Positions 11,098 to 23,547 of a stretch of 64,000 nt of DNA are shown piece after piece (position 1 is the first letter of the stretch; every line of letters begins with the position of its first letter). Under the pieces are notes generated by a model that was not told where the DNA came from, did no database searches, and worked only from the letters and a program-made list of their open reading frames with translations. The stretch is from Ricinus communis (Eukaryota; Streptophyta; Magnoliopsida; Malpighiales; Euphorbiaceae), in NCBI RefSeq assembly GCF_019578655.1, contig NC_063257.1, positions 23,064,001-23,128,000 of the forward strand, in the 5' to 3' direction. Position numbers and translations under genes: made by a program.

Positions 11098-14000
11098 CAA
11101 GGATTGGCATAAGGAATCATAGGAATGCAATTGACAAGCTTGACCAGTCGCATTAGGGCATGACTCGATAAATCCATACATGTAAGGGAGAAATCATGTT
11201 GCTGTCGATTAATCCAAGCAGGAATGCATGCATTTTGATAGTTGAGATGCATATAATTATGTACTTTGGGCTGGGGTGTTATTAGGTATACTCACACAAA
11301 TTTTCCCTTATTTTTGTTATTCTAGCTTATAAAATTTGGGATAATGGTTGACCAGTAAACTCCTCTTTGTCTAGTATGATGGTTTGGTTTTATTTAGGGA
11401 GCATAAACACTACTATTGAAGAAAGTGCATGGAAGCAACAATTATAGACACTGATCCAATGGTTAGATGAATGCAAATAAAGAAAATTAGTTGATCGAGT
11501 ATTGATATCATTCTACAAATAATCGCAGACTAATCTTTTGGAGGAAAGACGGAACGATGAGAATCAAGGCACGAACAAATATTCTAATTCTGGATTTGTA
11601 CAATTGGGATCTCCATCATTCCTTATTCCCCTAGGCACAACGACACATGATGACATAACAAATAGCTTAAGGAATCATGGAAACACAATTGATAAACTTG
11701 ACTTGTGGCATTAGGGCTTGGCTTTAAGATGAAGCAATAGGAGACGTAAATCCATGCACGTAAGATAGAAATCATAATTTTATCAATGAATCCAATTGTA
11801 ATATAATCAGGAATATGAGCCTTTTTTATCTTTGGGATGCTTATAATTAAGTAAGGATTGTTATTAGGTAGGCTCGCATGAATTTCTCTTTTCTTTCGTT
11901 AAACTGGTTCATACAATTTGGGATCTCGATCATCCCTTGTTCCTCACGGCACAAGGACTCCTGATGACACAAGGATTGTTGTAAGGACTAGTTAACAACT
12001 CTTATAGTCCTAAATTTCATGATCAAGCCGGACGAGACATATATTCATACGTGTAAGGGAGAAGATAAATCCAAGTGTAATACAAACAGGAATGCAAGTG
12101 TTTTGTTGTTTGGAACGCATATAATGAAGTAATTTAGGTCATAATGTTATTAGGTAGGCCCGTGCTAACTATCCGTTGTTTTATGTTAAGCTGGCTTATA
12201 AAATTTAAGACTATGAAAGTTGTTGACCAGTCAAATCCTCTCTTGTTCTTGATTTGACTTTAGTTCATTCATCTTTCTATATTTATTTATTCATATTTAG
12301 CTTATAGTTTCTTCTTCTTATGGAATAAGGACTTTCAGACTATAAAAATGCGTGCAATGAAATAGTTCAGGCTAATGAGAATTATTTTTTCAGTTTTCTA
12401 CCTTACGGGTTATCAAGTTTTGGGTTCTTTCAAGAACTTTATAGACTTTTCACACTCGGGCTAGCAAGCATAGACTTATTTCTCATGTCCTTCCTTTCTT
12501 TTGTGTTCTATATCTACCACTGCATTAAAATCAATTTGATTTGAAACTTATTCTTAGCCATATCAAAGAGAACAAAGAACTTGTGATTTCTTTCCTTATC
12601 GGATATGAAATCTAGACTATGTTCTCATTTTGTTGGCTCCTCTTGTGCCTCTCTCTCTAATCTTTTGTCTAGTGTGATGGTTTCATTTTATTTGTGAGCA
12701 TAAACACAAGTGTTAACTGAAAGCATGTGGAAGCGTCAATTATAAGCACCGATCCAAATATGTTTACAAATGCGAAGAAAGAAAATTAGTTGATCGAGTA
12801 TTCATATCATTTTTTGAATGATTATAGATGAATCTTATTGAGAAAAGAGGGAACGATAAGAATCGAGGCATGCCCAAATATTTTGATTCATGATTTGCAC
12901 CATTAGGATCTTCCTCATTCCTTGCTCCTCTAAAGATGAGGACTCCTGATGACAATAGGATTGGGGTAAGGAATCATGGGAGTGCAATTGACAAGGTTGA
13001 CCGGTGGCATTGGGCCTGTGCTTGATGATCAAGTAGGATGAGACGTAAATCCATGCATATAAGGGAGAAATTATATTGTTTTTTATTAATCCAAGTATAA
13101 TACAAGTGGGAATTTGAGCGCTTTAATCTTTGGGATGGATATAATGAAGTATTTTAGGTCAGAGTGTTATTAGGTACCCTCATGGGAATCTTCCCTCGTT
13201 GTCGTTAAGGTGGCTCAAAATATTTAGGACTATGAGAGTTATTGACCAGTCAACTTCCCTCTAGTTCTTGATTTGACTTTAGTTTATTCATCTTTATTTT
13301 TTTATTTACTCATATTTAGCTTTTAGTTTCTTCTTCTTATGGAATAAGGGGTTTCACGCTATAAAAACTGCATGCAATCGAATATTTGAAGCTAATGAGA
13401 ATATTATTTAAGTTTTCTACCTTACAAAGAATTAAGTTACGGCTTCTTTCAAGAACTTTGCGGACTTATGAAGACCCGCACTAGCGAACCAAGACTTATT
13501 GCTTACGTCCTTCCTTTCTTTTATGTTTTTTGTCTACTCTTGTGTTTAAATCAACTCGACTTGATCCTTACGCTTAAAATCATGGAAAAGAATAAAAACT
13601 TGTGATTTCTTTCTTTATCGGATCCAAAATCCTACTTATATTCTCTTTTGTTCGTCTCTTTCTAATTGATGTCTTATATGATGATTTGGTTTTATTTGCC
13701 AAGCATCAATAGGAGTATTGAGTTAAATCACATGGAAACGATAACCATAGGCACTGATCCAATGCTTGAACAAATACAATGAAAGAAAATTAGTTGATCG
13801 AGTGTTGAAATCATTCTTCAAATGATTGCGAATGGATCTTTTTGGGGAAAGAGGGAACGCTGAGAATCGAAAAATGCTCAAATAATCTCCATTATTCCTT
13901 ATTACTCTAGGCACAAGGAATCTTGATGACACAAGGATTGGCAAAAGGAATCATGTGAATGCAATTATAAAGCCTAACTAGTAGCGTTGGGAATTGGCTT

Positions 14001-14225
14001 GATGATTAAGCAGGACAAGATGTAAATCCATATGCGTAAGGGAGAAATCATATTGTTTTCAATAAATCCAAGAGTAATACAAATGGAAATGTGAGCATTT
14101 TGATGTTTGGGACACATAATGAAGTAGTCTAAGTCGGAGTGTTATTACATAGGCCCACACAAATTTTTGTTATTTTTATTAAGCTGGCTCATAACATTTG
14201 GGACTATGAAAGTAGTTAACCAGTC
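11098..14225 (-). repeat. R1 repeat block, minus orientation
   Basis: About three partial R1 units in reverse orientation. The recognition sequence GTTGACCAGTCAA occurs near 11350 (degenerate), 12220 and 13240, giving a spacing of about 1.0 kb. In this orientation a CACTATAAAAACCGC-like TATA block precedes TCTACCTTGCGG and GGTTCTTTCAAGAACTTT, an LTR-like layout, so R1 may itself derive from an LTR. No conserved open frame. Confidence 0.8.
11895..12025 (-). repeat. Fold-back variant of R1, copy 1
   Basis: A rearranged R1 subunit whose ends are inverted copies: AATTTGGGATCTCGATC at one end and CCTAAATTTCATG at the other. Inside, the CATCAGGAGTCC segment is joined directly to the GTTAACTAGTCC segment. 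The same novel joint is seen at 14200-14312 and 18660-18775. Confidence 0.6.
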
Positions 14226-14312
14226 CTTAAAGCAATCCTTGTGTCATCAGGAGTCCTCGTGCCTTGAGGAATAAGGAATGATGGAGATCCCAAATTTTAT
14301 GCACCAGTTTAA
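14200..14312 (+). repeat. Fold-back variant of R1, copy 2 (orientation switch point)
   Basis: ATTTGGGACTATGAAAG at the left end is mirrored by GATCCCAAATTTT at the right end, giving a short stem with a ~90-base loop. The minus-oriented R1 block ends and the plus-oriented block begins here, so this variant marks the inversion boundary. Confidence 0.6.
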
Positions 14313-17300
14313 CAAAAATAAGGAGAAATTCATGTGGGCCTACCTAATGACACTCTAAACCAAATTACTTAATTATATGTATCCTAAAGGTAAAACAGCT
14401 TGTAATCCTGATTATATTATGTTTAGATTCATTGATAAGATTATGATTTCTACTTTACGCGGGTGATTTTCATCTTGTTTTGCTTTATCTTAAAGCTAAG
14501 CCCCAACGCCACTAGTAAGGCTTGTAAATTGCATTTCCATGATTTCTTATTCTAATTCCTATATCATCATATGTCATCATGCCTAGAGGAATAAAGAATG
14601 ATGGAGATCTTAATGGTGCAAATCCTGAATCAGAATATTTGTTCGTGACTCAATTCTCATCGTTTCCTCTTTCCTCCAAAAGATTCTTCTACGATCATTT
14701 GGAGAATGATATCAATACTCGATCAACTAATTTTCTTTCTTTGTATTCCTCTAAGCATTAGGTTGGTGTCTATGATTGCCGCTTCCATGCGCTTTCATCC
14801 AACAGTCGTGGTTATGCTCCCTATATAAAACCAAACCAACATACTACATAGAGATTAGAAAGAAGACAAAAAAGAAACAAACAAAATGAGAATATAGGTA
14901 GGATTTCTGATCTAATAAATAAGTAAATCAAAAGTTATTTATTCTCTATTGTATGACTAAGCATAAGGATCAAATCAAATTGATTTAAACACAAGCGTAA
15001 ACAAAGAACACAAGCGAAAGGAAGGACGTGAGGGATAAGTCTATGCTCACTAGTGCCAGTGTTGATAAGTCCACAAATTTTTTGAAAGAACACATAACTT
15101 GATTTCCTGAAGTTATGCTCATTAGCCTCAAGTATTCGGTTGTATGCGGTTTTTACAGTGTGAAAGCCCTCATTCCATAAGAAGAAGATAGTAGAAGCTA
15201 AATATGAACAAATAAATAAATAAATCCAGCTTAATAAACTAAAGTTAAATTAAGAACCATAGAGGAGTTGACTGGGCAACAACTCTCATACTCCTAAACT
15301 TTATGAGCCAGCATAATAAAATAAGGGTAAATTAGAGTGGGCCTACCTAAAATATCCTACCTAAATTACTTCATTATATGCATTTCAAACATCAAAGCGC
15401 TCGATTCCAACTTGTACTGTGCTTGGATTAATTGAAAACAGCCAATTTCTCCCTTACGCGCGTGGATTTACATCTCTCATTATTGATCATCAAGCTAAGC
15501 CCTAATGCTATCGGCCAATCTTGTTAATTGTGTTCCCATTATTCCTTACGCCCAACCTTGCGTCATCAGGAGTCCTTGTGCCTAAAGGAACACGAAAGGA
15601 TGGATATCATAATGGTGCAAATCTTGAGTTAGAATATTTGGGCATGCCTCGACATTCCTTCTTTCATCTAAAAGACTCCTTTGCGATCCTTCGAAGAATG
15701 ATAGCAATACACGATCAACTAATTTTCTTTCTTTGCATTCGTTGAAGCATTGGATCAATGCCCATAATTGCCGCTTCCTTACGCCCAATCTTACGTCATC
15801 AGGAATCCTTGTGCTTAGAGGAACATGGAAGGATGGATATCCTAATTTTGCAAATCCTGAGTTAGAATATTTGGGCATGCCTCGACATTCCTTCTTTCAT
15901 CTAAAAGACTCCTTTGCGGTCATTCAAAGAATGATAGTAATACACGATCAACTAATTTTCTTTCTTTACATTTGTTGAAGCATTGGATCGGTGCCTATAA
16001 TTGCCGCTTCCTTACGCCCAACCTTGCGTCATCAGAAGTCCTTGTGCCTAGAGGAACATGGAAGTATGGATATCCTAATGGTGCAAATCTTGAGTTAGAA
16101 TATTTAGGCATGCCTCGACATTTCTTCTTTCATCTAAAAGACTCCTTTCGCGATCATTCGATGAATGATAGCAATACACTATCAACTAATTTTCTTTCGT
16201 TGCATTCGTTGAAGCATTGGACCGGTGCCTATAATTGCCCTTTCCATGCGCATTCATACAACACTCGTGTTTATGTTCCCTATATAAATCCAAGCCAACA
16301 TACTAAATAGAGTTTAGAAAGAGAGACACAAAAAAGACAAACAAAATGAGAATATAGGTAAGATTTCATATTCGATAAGGAAAGAAATCACAAGTTCTTT
16401 ATTCTCTTCCATACGGCTAAGTGCAAGTATCAAATCGAATTGATTTAAACATAAGCGTAGAAAAAGAACACAAGAGAAAGGAAGGACGTGAGGGATAAGT
16501 CTATGCTCGCCAGCGCAAGTATTGATAAGTCCACATATAACACACAACTTGATTTCCTCCAAGGTAGAAAACTGAAATAATATGCTCATTAGCCTGAATT
16601 ATTCAATTACGTGCGGTTTTTATAGTACGAAAGCCCTCATTCCATAAGAAGAAGAGACTAGAAGCCAAATATGAATAAATAAAGATTATAAACTAAGTCA
16701 AATGAAGAACTAGAGAGGAGTTTACTAGGCAACAATTCTTGTAGTCCTAAATTTTTATAAGCTAGCTTAATAAAAATAAGGATAAATTCGGTTGGGCCTA
16801 CTTAAAAATTCTCCGACCCAAATTACTTCATTATATGCATTTCAAACATCAAAGTGCTCGAATTTTGACTTGTATTACGCTTAGATTAATTGAAAACAAC
16901 ATGATTTCTCCTTTAGGCTCATGGATTTACATCTCTCATGCTTGATCATCAAGTTAAGCCCCAATGCCATTTGCCAAGCTTGTTAATTGCGTTCCCATAA
17001 TTCCTTATGTCCAACCTTGCATCATCAGGAGTCCTTGTGCCTAGAGGAAGCAGGAAGTATGGTCTTCCTAATGGTGCAAATCCTCGATTCTCGATGTTCC
17101 CTCTTTCCTCTAAAATATTCCTCTGCAATCATTCGGTGAATGATATTAATACGCGATCTACTAATTTTCTTTCTTCGCAATCATTGAAGCATTGGATCAA
17201 TGCCTATGATTGTCACTTCCACGTGCTTTTCACTCAACACTCGTGTTTATGCTTCCTATATAAAAATAAACCAACATACTAGATAGAGATTAGAAAGAGA

Positions 17301-17765
17301 GACACAAAAGAAAAAAAAATGAGGATATATATCATGTGTTCTTTATTCTCTTCCATATGGCTGACCGTAAGGATCAAATCGAATTGATTTAAATAAGCGT
17401 AGACAAAGAGCATAATAGAAAGGAAGGATGTGAGGATAAGTCTATGCTCGCTATCGCGAGTATTGATAAGTCCATAAATTTCTTTAAAGAACCCATAACT
17501 TGATTTCCTGCAAGGTAGAAAATTAAAATAATATGCTCATTAGCCTCAAGTATTCGGTTGCGTGCGGTTTTTATAGTGCGAAAGCCCTCATTCCATAAGA
17601 AGAAGAGACTAGAAGCTAAATATGAATAAATAAATAAAGAAAGATTAATAAACTAAAGTCAAATCAAGAACGAGAGAGGAGTTTACTAGGCAACAACTCT
17701 CATAGTCCCAAGTTTAATGAGCGACCTTAATAAAAATAAGGGTAAATTCAGTTGGGCCTATTTAA
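14226..17765 (+). repeat. R1 repeat block, plus orientation
   Basis: Three to four R1 units with GAGTT(G/T)ACT(A/G)GGCAAC marks near 15265, 16715 and 17680. The 1.45-kb spacing of the first pair is explained by two extra copies of a 233-bp subsegment (15545-16243). Open frames such as 15972-16310 run through the non-coding repeat and are not conserved between units. Confidence 0.8.
15545..16243 (+). repeat. 233-bp tandem triplication inside R1
   Basis: The anchor CTTACGCCCAA occurs at 15545, 15778 and 16011, exactly 233 bases apart each time. Each copy runs through CATCAGGA(A/G)TCCTTGTGC, GCATGCCTCGACATT, GATCAACTAATTTTCTTTC and ends in TTGCCGCTTC. The third copy differs mainly by small substitutions. 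Other R1 units carry this segment once. Confidence 0.88.
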
Positions 17766-18133
17766 GATTTAGGGTTTTCTAAGGGCTATATAAGCCTAGT
17801 ACGAATTTTAATGTAATGAATTAAAAAGTTGAAGTTAGAAATTGAATGATAATTGGTATTTTTACCTTAAAGCTTATTTACTTTGTATTTATGTTCTTTT
17901 ATAGAATGCATTCTTAAGAAACATTCAAATAGACTGATCATTTTCTTATCAAGTGTTTCGAAATTGGGATTTAAGAACAAGTTTTCTATATTCTAATTCT
18001 TGACCATCTTTTTAAGTAATATGTTTTCTAACCTTTTCTAGTGATTGAACCGAATTGGTTCTTGGGGTTTTCATGTTAATATGTTGGGGGTTCGCAATTC
18101 AAAAGGAAGCTTATTCATGAAGGTTTCATATTA
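17766..18133 (+). repeat. Family C LTR, 3' fragment (plus orientation)
   Basis: Matches the reverse complement of 19644-20230: GGGTTTTCTAAGGGCTATATAAG (TATA-like), CTAGTGATTGAACCGAATTGG, TTCTTGGGGTTTTCATGTTA and the end GGTTTCATATTA. It is the R-U5 end of the LTR only, set in R1 repeat sequence. Confidence 0.65.
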
Positions 18134-19643
18134 ATGATATGCATACACAATCAGCAAAACACAAAAGAAAGGAAGAACGTGAGTGATAAGTCTATGCTCG
18201 TGAGGGCGAATGTTGACAAGTCCATAAAGCTCTTAAAAGAATCCAAAACTTGATCTCCCGCAAGGTAGAAAACTAAAAAATATGCTCATTAGCCTTAAGT
18301 ATCGATTGTATATGCTTTTTGTAGTGCGAAAGTCCTCATTCCATAAGAATAAGAAACTAGAATCTAAATATGAATAAATAAATAAAGAAAGATGAATAAA
18401 GTGAAATCAAATCAAGAATGAGAAAGGAGTTCACTGGTCAACAACTCTTGTGGTTCCAAATTTTATGAGCTAGCTTAACAAAAATAAACGGACATTCGGG
18501 TGTGCTTACCTAATAAGACTCTTATTCAAATTACTTCATTATATGTGTCCCAAACATCAAAACTCTCATATTCTTGCTTGTATTACACTTGGATTTATTA
18601 AAAACAGCATAACTTTTGTATTACGCGCATGAATTTACGTCTCGTCATGCTTGATAATCAAATTTGGGACTATTAGAGTTGTTAACCAATCCTTATGGCA
18701 ATTCTTGTGGCATAAGGAGTCCTCTTGCCTTAAGGAACAAGGAATGATGGAGATCCCAAATTTTATGAACCAACATAATGAAAATAAGGGAAAATTCATG
18801 TGGGCCTACCTAATAACACTCCAAATTACTTAATTATATGCCTCACAAAGATCAAAGAACTCACATTCCTGATTATATTATGCTTGGATGCATTGATAAC
18901 ATTATGATTTCTCCCTTACATGCGTGGATTTACATCCCGTCTTGCTTGATGTTAAAGCTAAGCTCCAGTGCCATCGGTCAAGCTTATTAATTGTGTTTCC
19001 ATGATTCCTTAACCCAATCCTTGTGTCATCATGTGTCGTCATGCCTAGAGGAATAAGGAATGATGGAGATCCTAATGGTGCAGATCCTAAATCAAAAATA
19101 TTTGTTTATGCTTAATTTTCATTGTTCCCTCTTTCCTCCCAAAGATTCGTCTGCGATCATTCAGAAAATGAAATCAATACTTGAGCAACTAATTTTCTTT
19201 CTTCGCCTTCGTCTAAGCATTGGATCGATGTCTATAATTGTCGTTTCCATGCGCTTTCTCTCAAGAGTGGTGTTTATGCTCCCCAAATAAGACCAAACCA
19301 TCATAATAGACAAAGAGGAGTTGACTGGTCAGCAACTCTCGTAGTCCCAAATTTCCTAAGCTAGAATAACGAAAATAAGGGATAATTCATGTGGGCATAC
19401 CTAATAATACCTCGGCTAAAATTATATAGTTTTATGTGTCACAAACATCAAAACACATGCATTCCTGCTTGGATTAATCGAAAGTAACATGATTTTATGT
19501 GTGTGGATTTGTGTATCGTCCTAGTAGATCATCAAGTCATGCCTCAATGCCATTGGTGAAGCTTGTCAATTGCATTCCCATGATTCCTTACGCCAATTCT
19601 TGTGTCACTAGGAGTCCTCATGCCTAAAGGAACATGGACTGAT
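18134..19643 (+). repeat. R1 repeat block, plus orientation
   Basis: Partial R1 units continuing after the LTR C fragment, with unit marks near 18427 and 19316 and a fold-back variant at 18660-18775. It stops at the LTR C insertion at 19644. No gene is seen. Confidence 0.75.
18660..18775 (+). repeat. Fold-back variant of R1, copy 3
   Basis: AAATTTGGGACTATTAGAG at the left and GATCCCAAATTTTATG at the right are inverted copies. Between them the GTTAACCAATCCTTA joint seen at 14200-14312 is repeated, followed by a diverged CATCAGGAGTCC block. Confidence 0.6.
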
Positions 19644-20804
19644 TGATATGGAACCTCCACAAATAAGCTTGAGAACCTCTTTTGAATTGCAGACCCCCAA
19701 CACAATAACATGAAACCCCAAGAACCAATTCAGTACAACCCCTAAGAAAGGTTAGAAGACAAATTTCTTAGAAAGATGATCAAGAATTAGAACCTAAGGA
19801 AACTAAGTCCCTTAAACCCAAATTCCAAGTACACCATAAGGATAGATCAACTCCTTGATAAGTAAGATTTGCATTCAAACAAGAACACAAAACCTAACCT
19901 ATATCAAAGGATTAAACCTATATGCAAATTTGATTTCATTGCCCAAGATCTATCTAGAACCAGATCAATGGAAACCTTAGACCCTTCAAGTATATTAAAC
20001 CATCAAACCTAAGGTAATAAAGGTATAAGATGCCATAATTTAGTATGGATTCTAAATTGATAAGTCGAATTTGAACGCCATAAACAATGAATTGCTTGAT
20101 AAGTTTGAATTACCTCTAAACAAGAATTAAGAATAGAGTGTAAACTTACAAAATATATTAATCATTAATCGATCAATGAACTTGAAAATTCGTACTTGGC
20201 TTTAATAGCCTTTAGAAAACCCTAGTTCTAAGCTATTAAGGAATTACAAACCAAATAGGATAGAGATAAACATCCTAATTAAAAAAGATAACTAGAAACA
20301 AAGTCCTAATACTCCTAAAATACTATGTAGCCTCCAATTACGAGTAAGAATCCCTAGTTTCTTTAAGTCACACGCATGGGCCATCTTTGGTGAAGCTAAT
20401 TAGGCCTAGACTCCTATCTGCTCCTTTATGTTCATTAAGCCTATATTAAATTCATTCAAGCCTAATAAACTAAATTAGATTAATAAGCCTTGAATTTGAA
20501 TCTGACTCTTCAGTTCTTGATATGTCCTTAGCCCAAATGTCTTGAATAAGCCCATTGAGAGCTTCTTTTATCTTCTTAATCTTGGACCTTGTAAATAGGT
20601 CTCCATGGATATGAAGTGGATCTTGAATCCTAGTTGGATTAGGATTCCAATGATACTTAAATTCTTGATGTCATTTAGACTCCTAATATCATTAGGACTC
20701 CTTGTTGGAGTAGAACTCCTAGTTAGAGTAGGACTCCTTATCAGAGTAGGATTCTTTCAGCTAGTAGGATTTGCATCATTAAGATTTCTTGTGGGTTCTT
20801 ATCA
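19644..20804 (-). repeat. Family C solo LTR with target-site duplication
   Basis: On the minus strand it runs from TGATAAGAACCC (20804) to GGTTCCATATCA (19644), about 1.16 kb. The bases just outside are CTGAT on the left (19639-19643) and ATGAT on the right (20805-20809), a 5-bp target-site duplication with one mismatch. The R1 consensus at this point reads GGAATGATGG, so the insertion split a repeat unit. No internal region or second LTR is adjacent, so this is a solo LTR left by LTR-LTR recombination. Confidence 0.78.
20470..20797 (-). pseudogene. Polyprotein C-terminal tail inside solo LTR C
   Basis: Minus-strand counterpart of 3903-4277. It reads through GLIQDIWAKDISRTEES before a TAG at 20470, with the same preceding Lys/Arg-rich motif and degenerate Arg-Ser-Pro repeats. 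Frame breaks are present. Keeping this frame in two copies supports its origin as retrotransposon coding sequence carried in the LTR. Confidence 0.55.
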
Positions 20805-22132
20805 ATGATGGAGATCCTAATGCTCCAAATCTTGAATTGGGATATTGGGGCGTGCCTCGATTCCAAATCTAGGTTCGCTACTGCAGGTCTTCATAAGTCC
20901 ACAAAGTTCTTGCAAGAATGCATAACTTGATTTTTCGCAAGGTTGAAAACTAAAATAGTATGCTCACTAGCCTCACATATTCGGTTGCATGTAGTCTTTA
21001 TAGTGTGAAAGCCCTAATCCCATATGAAGAAGAAATAAGAAGCTAAATATGAATAAATAAATAAAGAAGGATGAATAAACTAAAATCAAATCAAGAACCG
21101 GGGAGGAGTTGACTAGTCAATGGCTCTCGTTGTCCCAAATTTTTTGAGCTAGCTTAATGAAAGCAAGGGAAAATCTGTAAGGGCCTACCTAATAACAACC
21201 CATAATACCACCGGTTAAGCTTTTCAATTGTATTTATGCTTGCCAAATAAAATCGAACCATCAAATTAGACAAAGATTAGATAGAGTGGAAAAAAGAAAA
21301 CGAATAAAATGAGAACATAGCTGTGAATTCAGATCTTATAAGGAAAGAAATCACAAGTTCTTTACTTTCTTCTATACAGCTAAGCAAAAGGATCAAATCG
21401 AATTGACTTAAACACAAGGGTCGATAAAGAACATAAAAGAAAGGAAGGACATAAGCGATAAGTCTATGTTCGCTAGAAAGAGTCTTGATAAGTCCGCAAA
21501 GTTCTTGAAAAAACCCATATCTTGATTTTCTGCAAGGTAGAGAACTCAAATAATATGTTCACTGCCCTCAAGTATTCGGTTGCATGTGATTTTTGTAGTA
21601 TGAGAGAGTAGTTGATTGGTCAATAACTCTTGTAGTCCCAAATTTTATGTCGAGCTTAACACAAATAAGAGAAAATTCATATGCCCTACCCAATAATACT
21701 CCGACCCAAATTTCTTCATTATATACAGCCCTAACATCAAAATGCTCGCATTGTTGCTTGTATTATGCTTGGATTTAATGATTTTTCCCTTACAAGCATG
21801 GACTTACATCTTGTCCTACTTGATCATCAAGCTGAGCACAATGCCATCAGTGAAACTTGTCAATTGAGCTCCCATGATTCTTTATGCCAATCCTTGTGTC
21901 ATCAGAAGTCATCGTGCTTAGAGGAACAAGGAATGATAGAGATTCTAATGATGCAAATCTTGCATTGTAATATTTAGCATGCCTCGATTCTCATTGTTCC
22001 CACTTTCCTCTAGAAGATTTATCTGCTATCATTCGGAGAATGATATCAATACATGATCAATTAATTTTCATTTTTTGCATTTGCCAAGCATTAGATTAGT
22101 GCTTATGATTACTGCTTCCACCCGCTTTCACT
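20805..22132 (+). repeat. R1 repeat block, plus orientation
   Basis: R1 units following the solo LTR, with unit marks near 21107 and 21605. The first ~370 bases parallel 4282-4650 closely, which shows duplication of the LTR C/R1 junction. No gene is seen. Confidence 0.78.
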
Positions 22133-22385
22133 CAAGCCTTGATGTGTCCTTAGCCCAAATGTCTTGGATAAGCTCATTGAATTGAAATTTGAATCGAACT
22201 AGGACTCCTAGTTGAATTAGGATTCCTTTCATTACTTGTACCCCTTATATCATCAGGACTCCTTGCAGAATTAGGATTCATAGTTGAGTCAGGACTCTTT
22301 ATTGGATTAGAATTCCTTAAGTTAGTAGGATTTGCATCATCAAGACTCCTTGATGGAGTAGGATTCGTTATGCTAGTTTAGCTCA
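22133..22385 (-). repeat. Family C LTR fragment
   Basis: The start GCCTTGATGTGTCCTTAGCC and the repeated AGGACTCCTTG / TAGGATTTGCATCATC units match the coding-tail part of LTR C at 3960-4270 and 20510-20790, but diverged. It is fused on the right to a minus-oriented R1 unit at GCTGGCTCATAAAATTC. Confidence 0.6.
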
Positions 22386-23547
22386 TATCAAGCTGGCTCA
22401 TAAAATTCGAGACTGTGAGAGCTGTTGACTAGTTAACTCCTCTCTGATTGTTGATTTGACTTTAGTTTATTCATCTTTATTTATTTATATTTAGCTTTTA
22501 GTTTCTTCCTCATATGGAATCCGGGCTTCTACATTATAAAAATCGCATCCAACTGAATACTTGACAGTAAATCGCATATTATTTTAGTTTTCTACCTTGC
22601 GAAAAATTAAGTTATGGATTCTTTTAAAAACTTTATGGACTTATTAACACTCATGCTACCAAGCATAGAGTTACCTATCATGTCCTTCATTTTTTTGTGT
22701 TCTTTATCTACCCTTGTGTTTAAATCAATTCGATTTGATCCTTACGCCTAGCCATATGGAAGAGAACAAAGAACTTGTGATAATTTTTCTTACTGGATCT
22801 GAATCTCATTTTGTTTGTTTCTATTATGTCTCTCTTTCTAATCTCTATCTAGAATGATAGTTTGGTTTAATTTGGGAGCATAAACACGAGTGTTGAGTGA
22901 AAGTGCGTGGAAACGACAATCATAGGCATCAATCCAATGCTTTGACGAATGTAAAGAAAGAAAATTAGTTGATCATATATTGACATCATTCTCTGAATAA
23001 TCATGGACGAATCTCTTGGAGGAAAGAGAGAATGATAAGAATTAAGGCACATCATAATATTTCGATTTAGGATTTGTACCATTGGATCTCCATCCTTCGT
23101 TGTTCGTCTAGGCACGAGGACTCTTGATGATGCAAGGTTTGGTGTAAAGAATCATGGGAATGCAATTGATAGCTTAATCGATGGTATTAGGACTTAGCTT
23201 GATGATCAAGAAGAACAAGGTGTAAATCCATGCCAATAAAGGAGAAATCATGTTGTTTTCGATTAATCCCAGCATAATACAAGCCAGAATTCGAGCTCTT
23301 TAATGTTTGAAATGCATATAATGAAGTGATTTGGGTCGGAGTGTTTTTAGGTAGCCCCATGTGAATTTACCCTTATTTTCGTTAAGCCTACTCATAAAAT
23401 TTTGGACTATGAGCGTTATTTCCAGTCAACTCCTCTATAATTCTTGATTTGACTTTAGTTTATTCAAATTTATTTATTTATTTATTCATATTTAGCTTCT
23501 TATTTCTTCTTCTTATGAAACAAGGGCTTTCACTCTATAAAAACCGC
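22386..23547 (-). repeat. R1 repeat block, minus orientation
   Basis: One R1 unit plus part of a second in reverse orientation (GTTGACTAGTTAACTCC near 22428 and the next mark near 23420). It ends at CTATAAAAACCGC, where the family A element begins. The R1 sequence resumes after that element at 30044 (CAAATACTTGAGG), so the retroelement sits inside an R1 unit. Confidence 0.78.

Noticed and set aside
15521..16310. A small protein family suggested by similar open frames in R1 units
   Set aside because: The similarity comes from the DNA repeat. Frames differ between units, contain stops in most copies, and both strands give frames.
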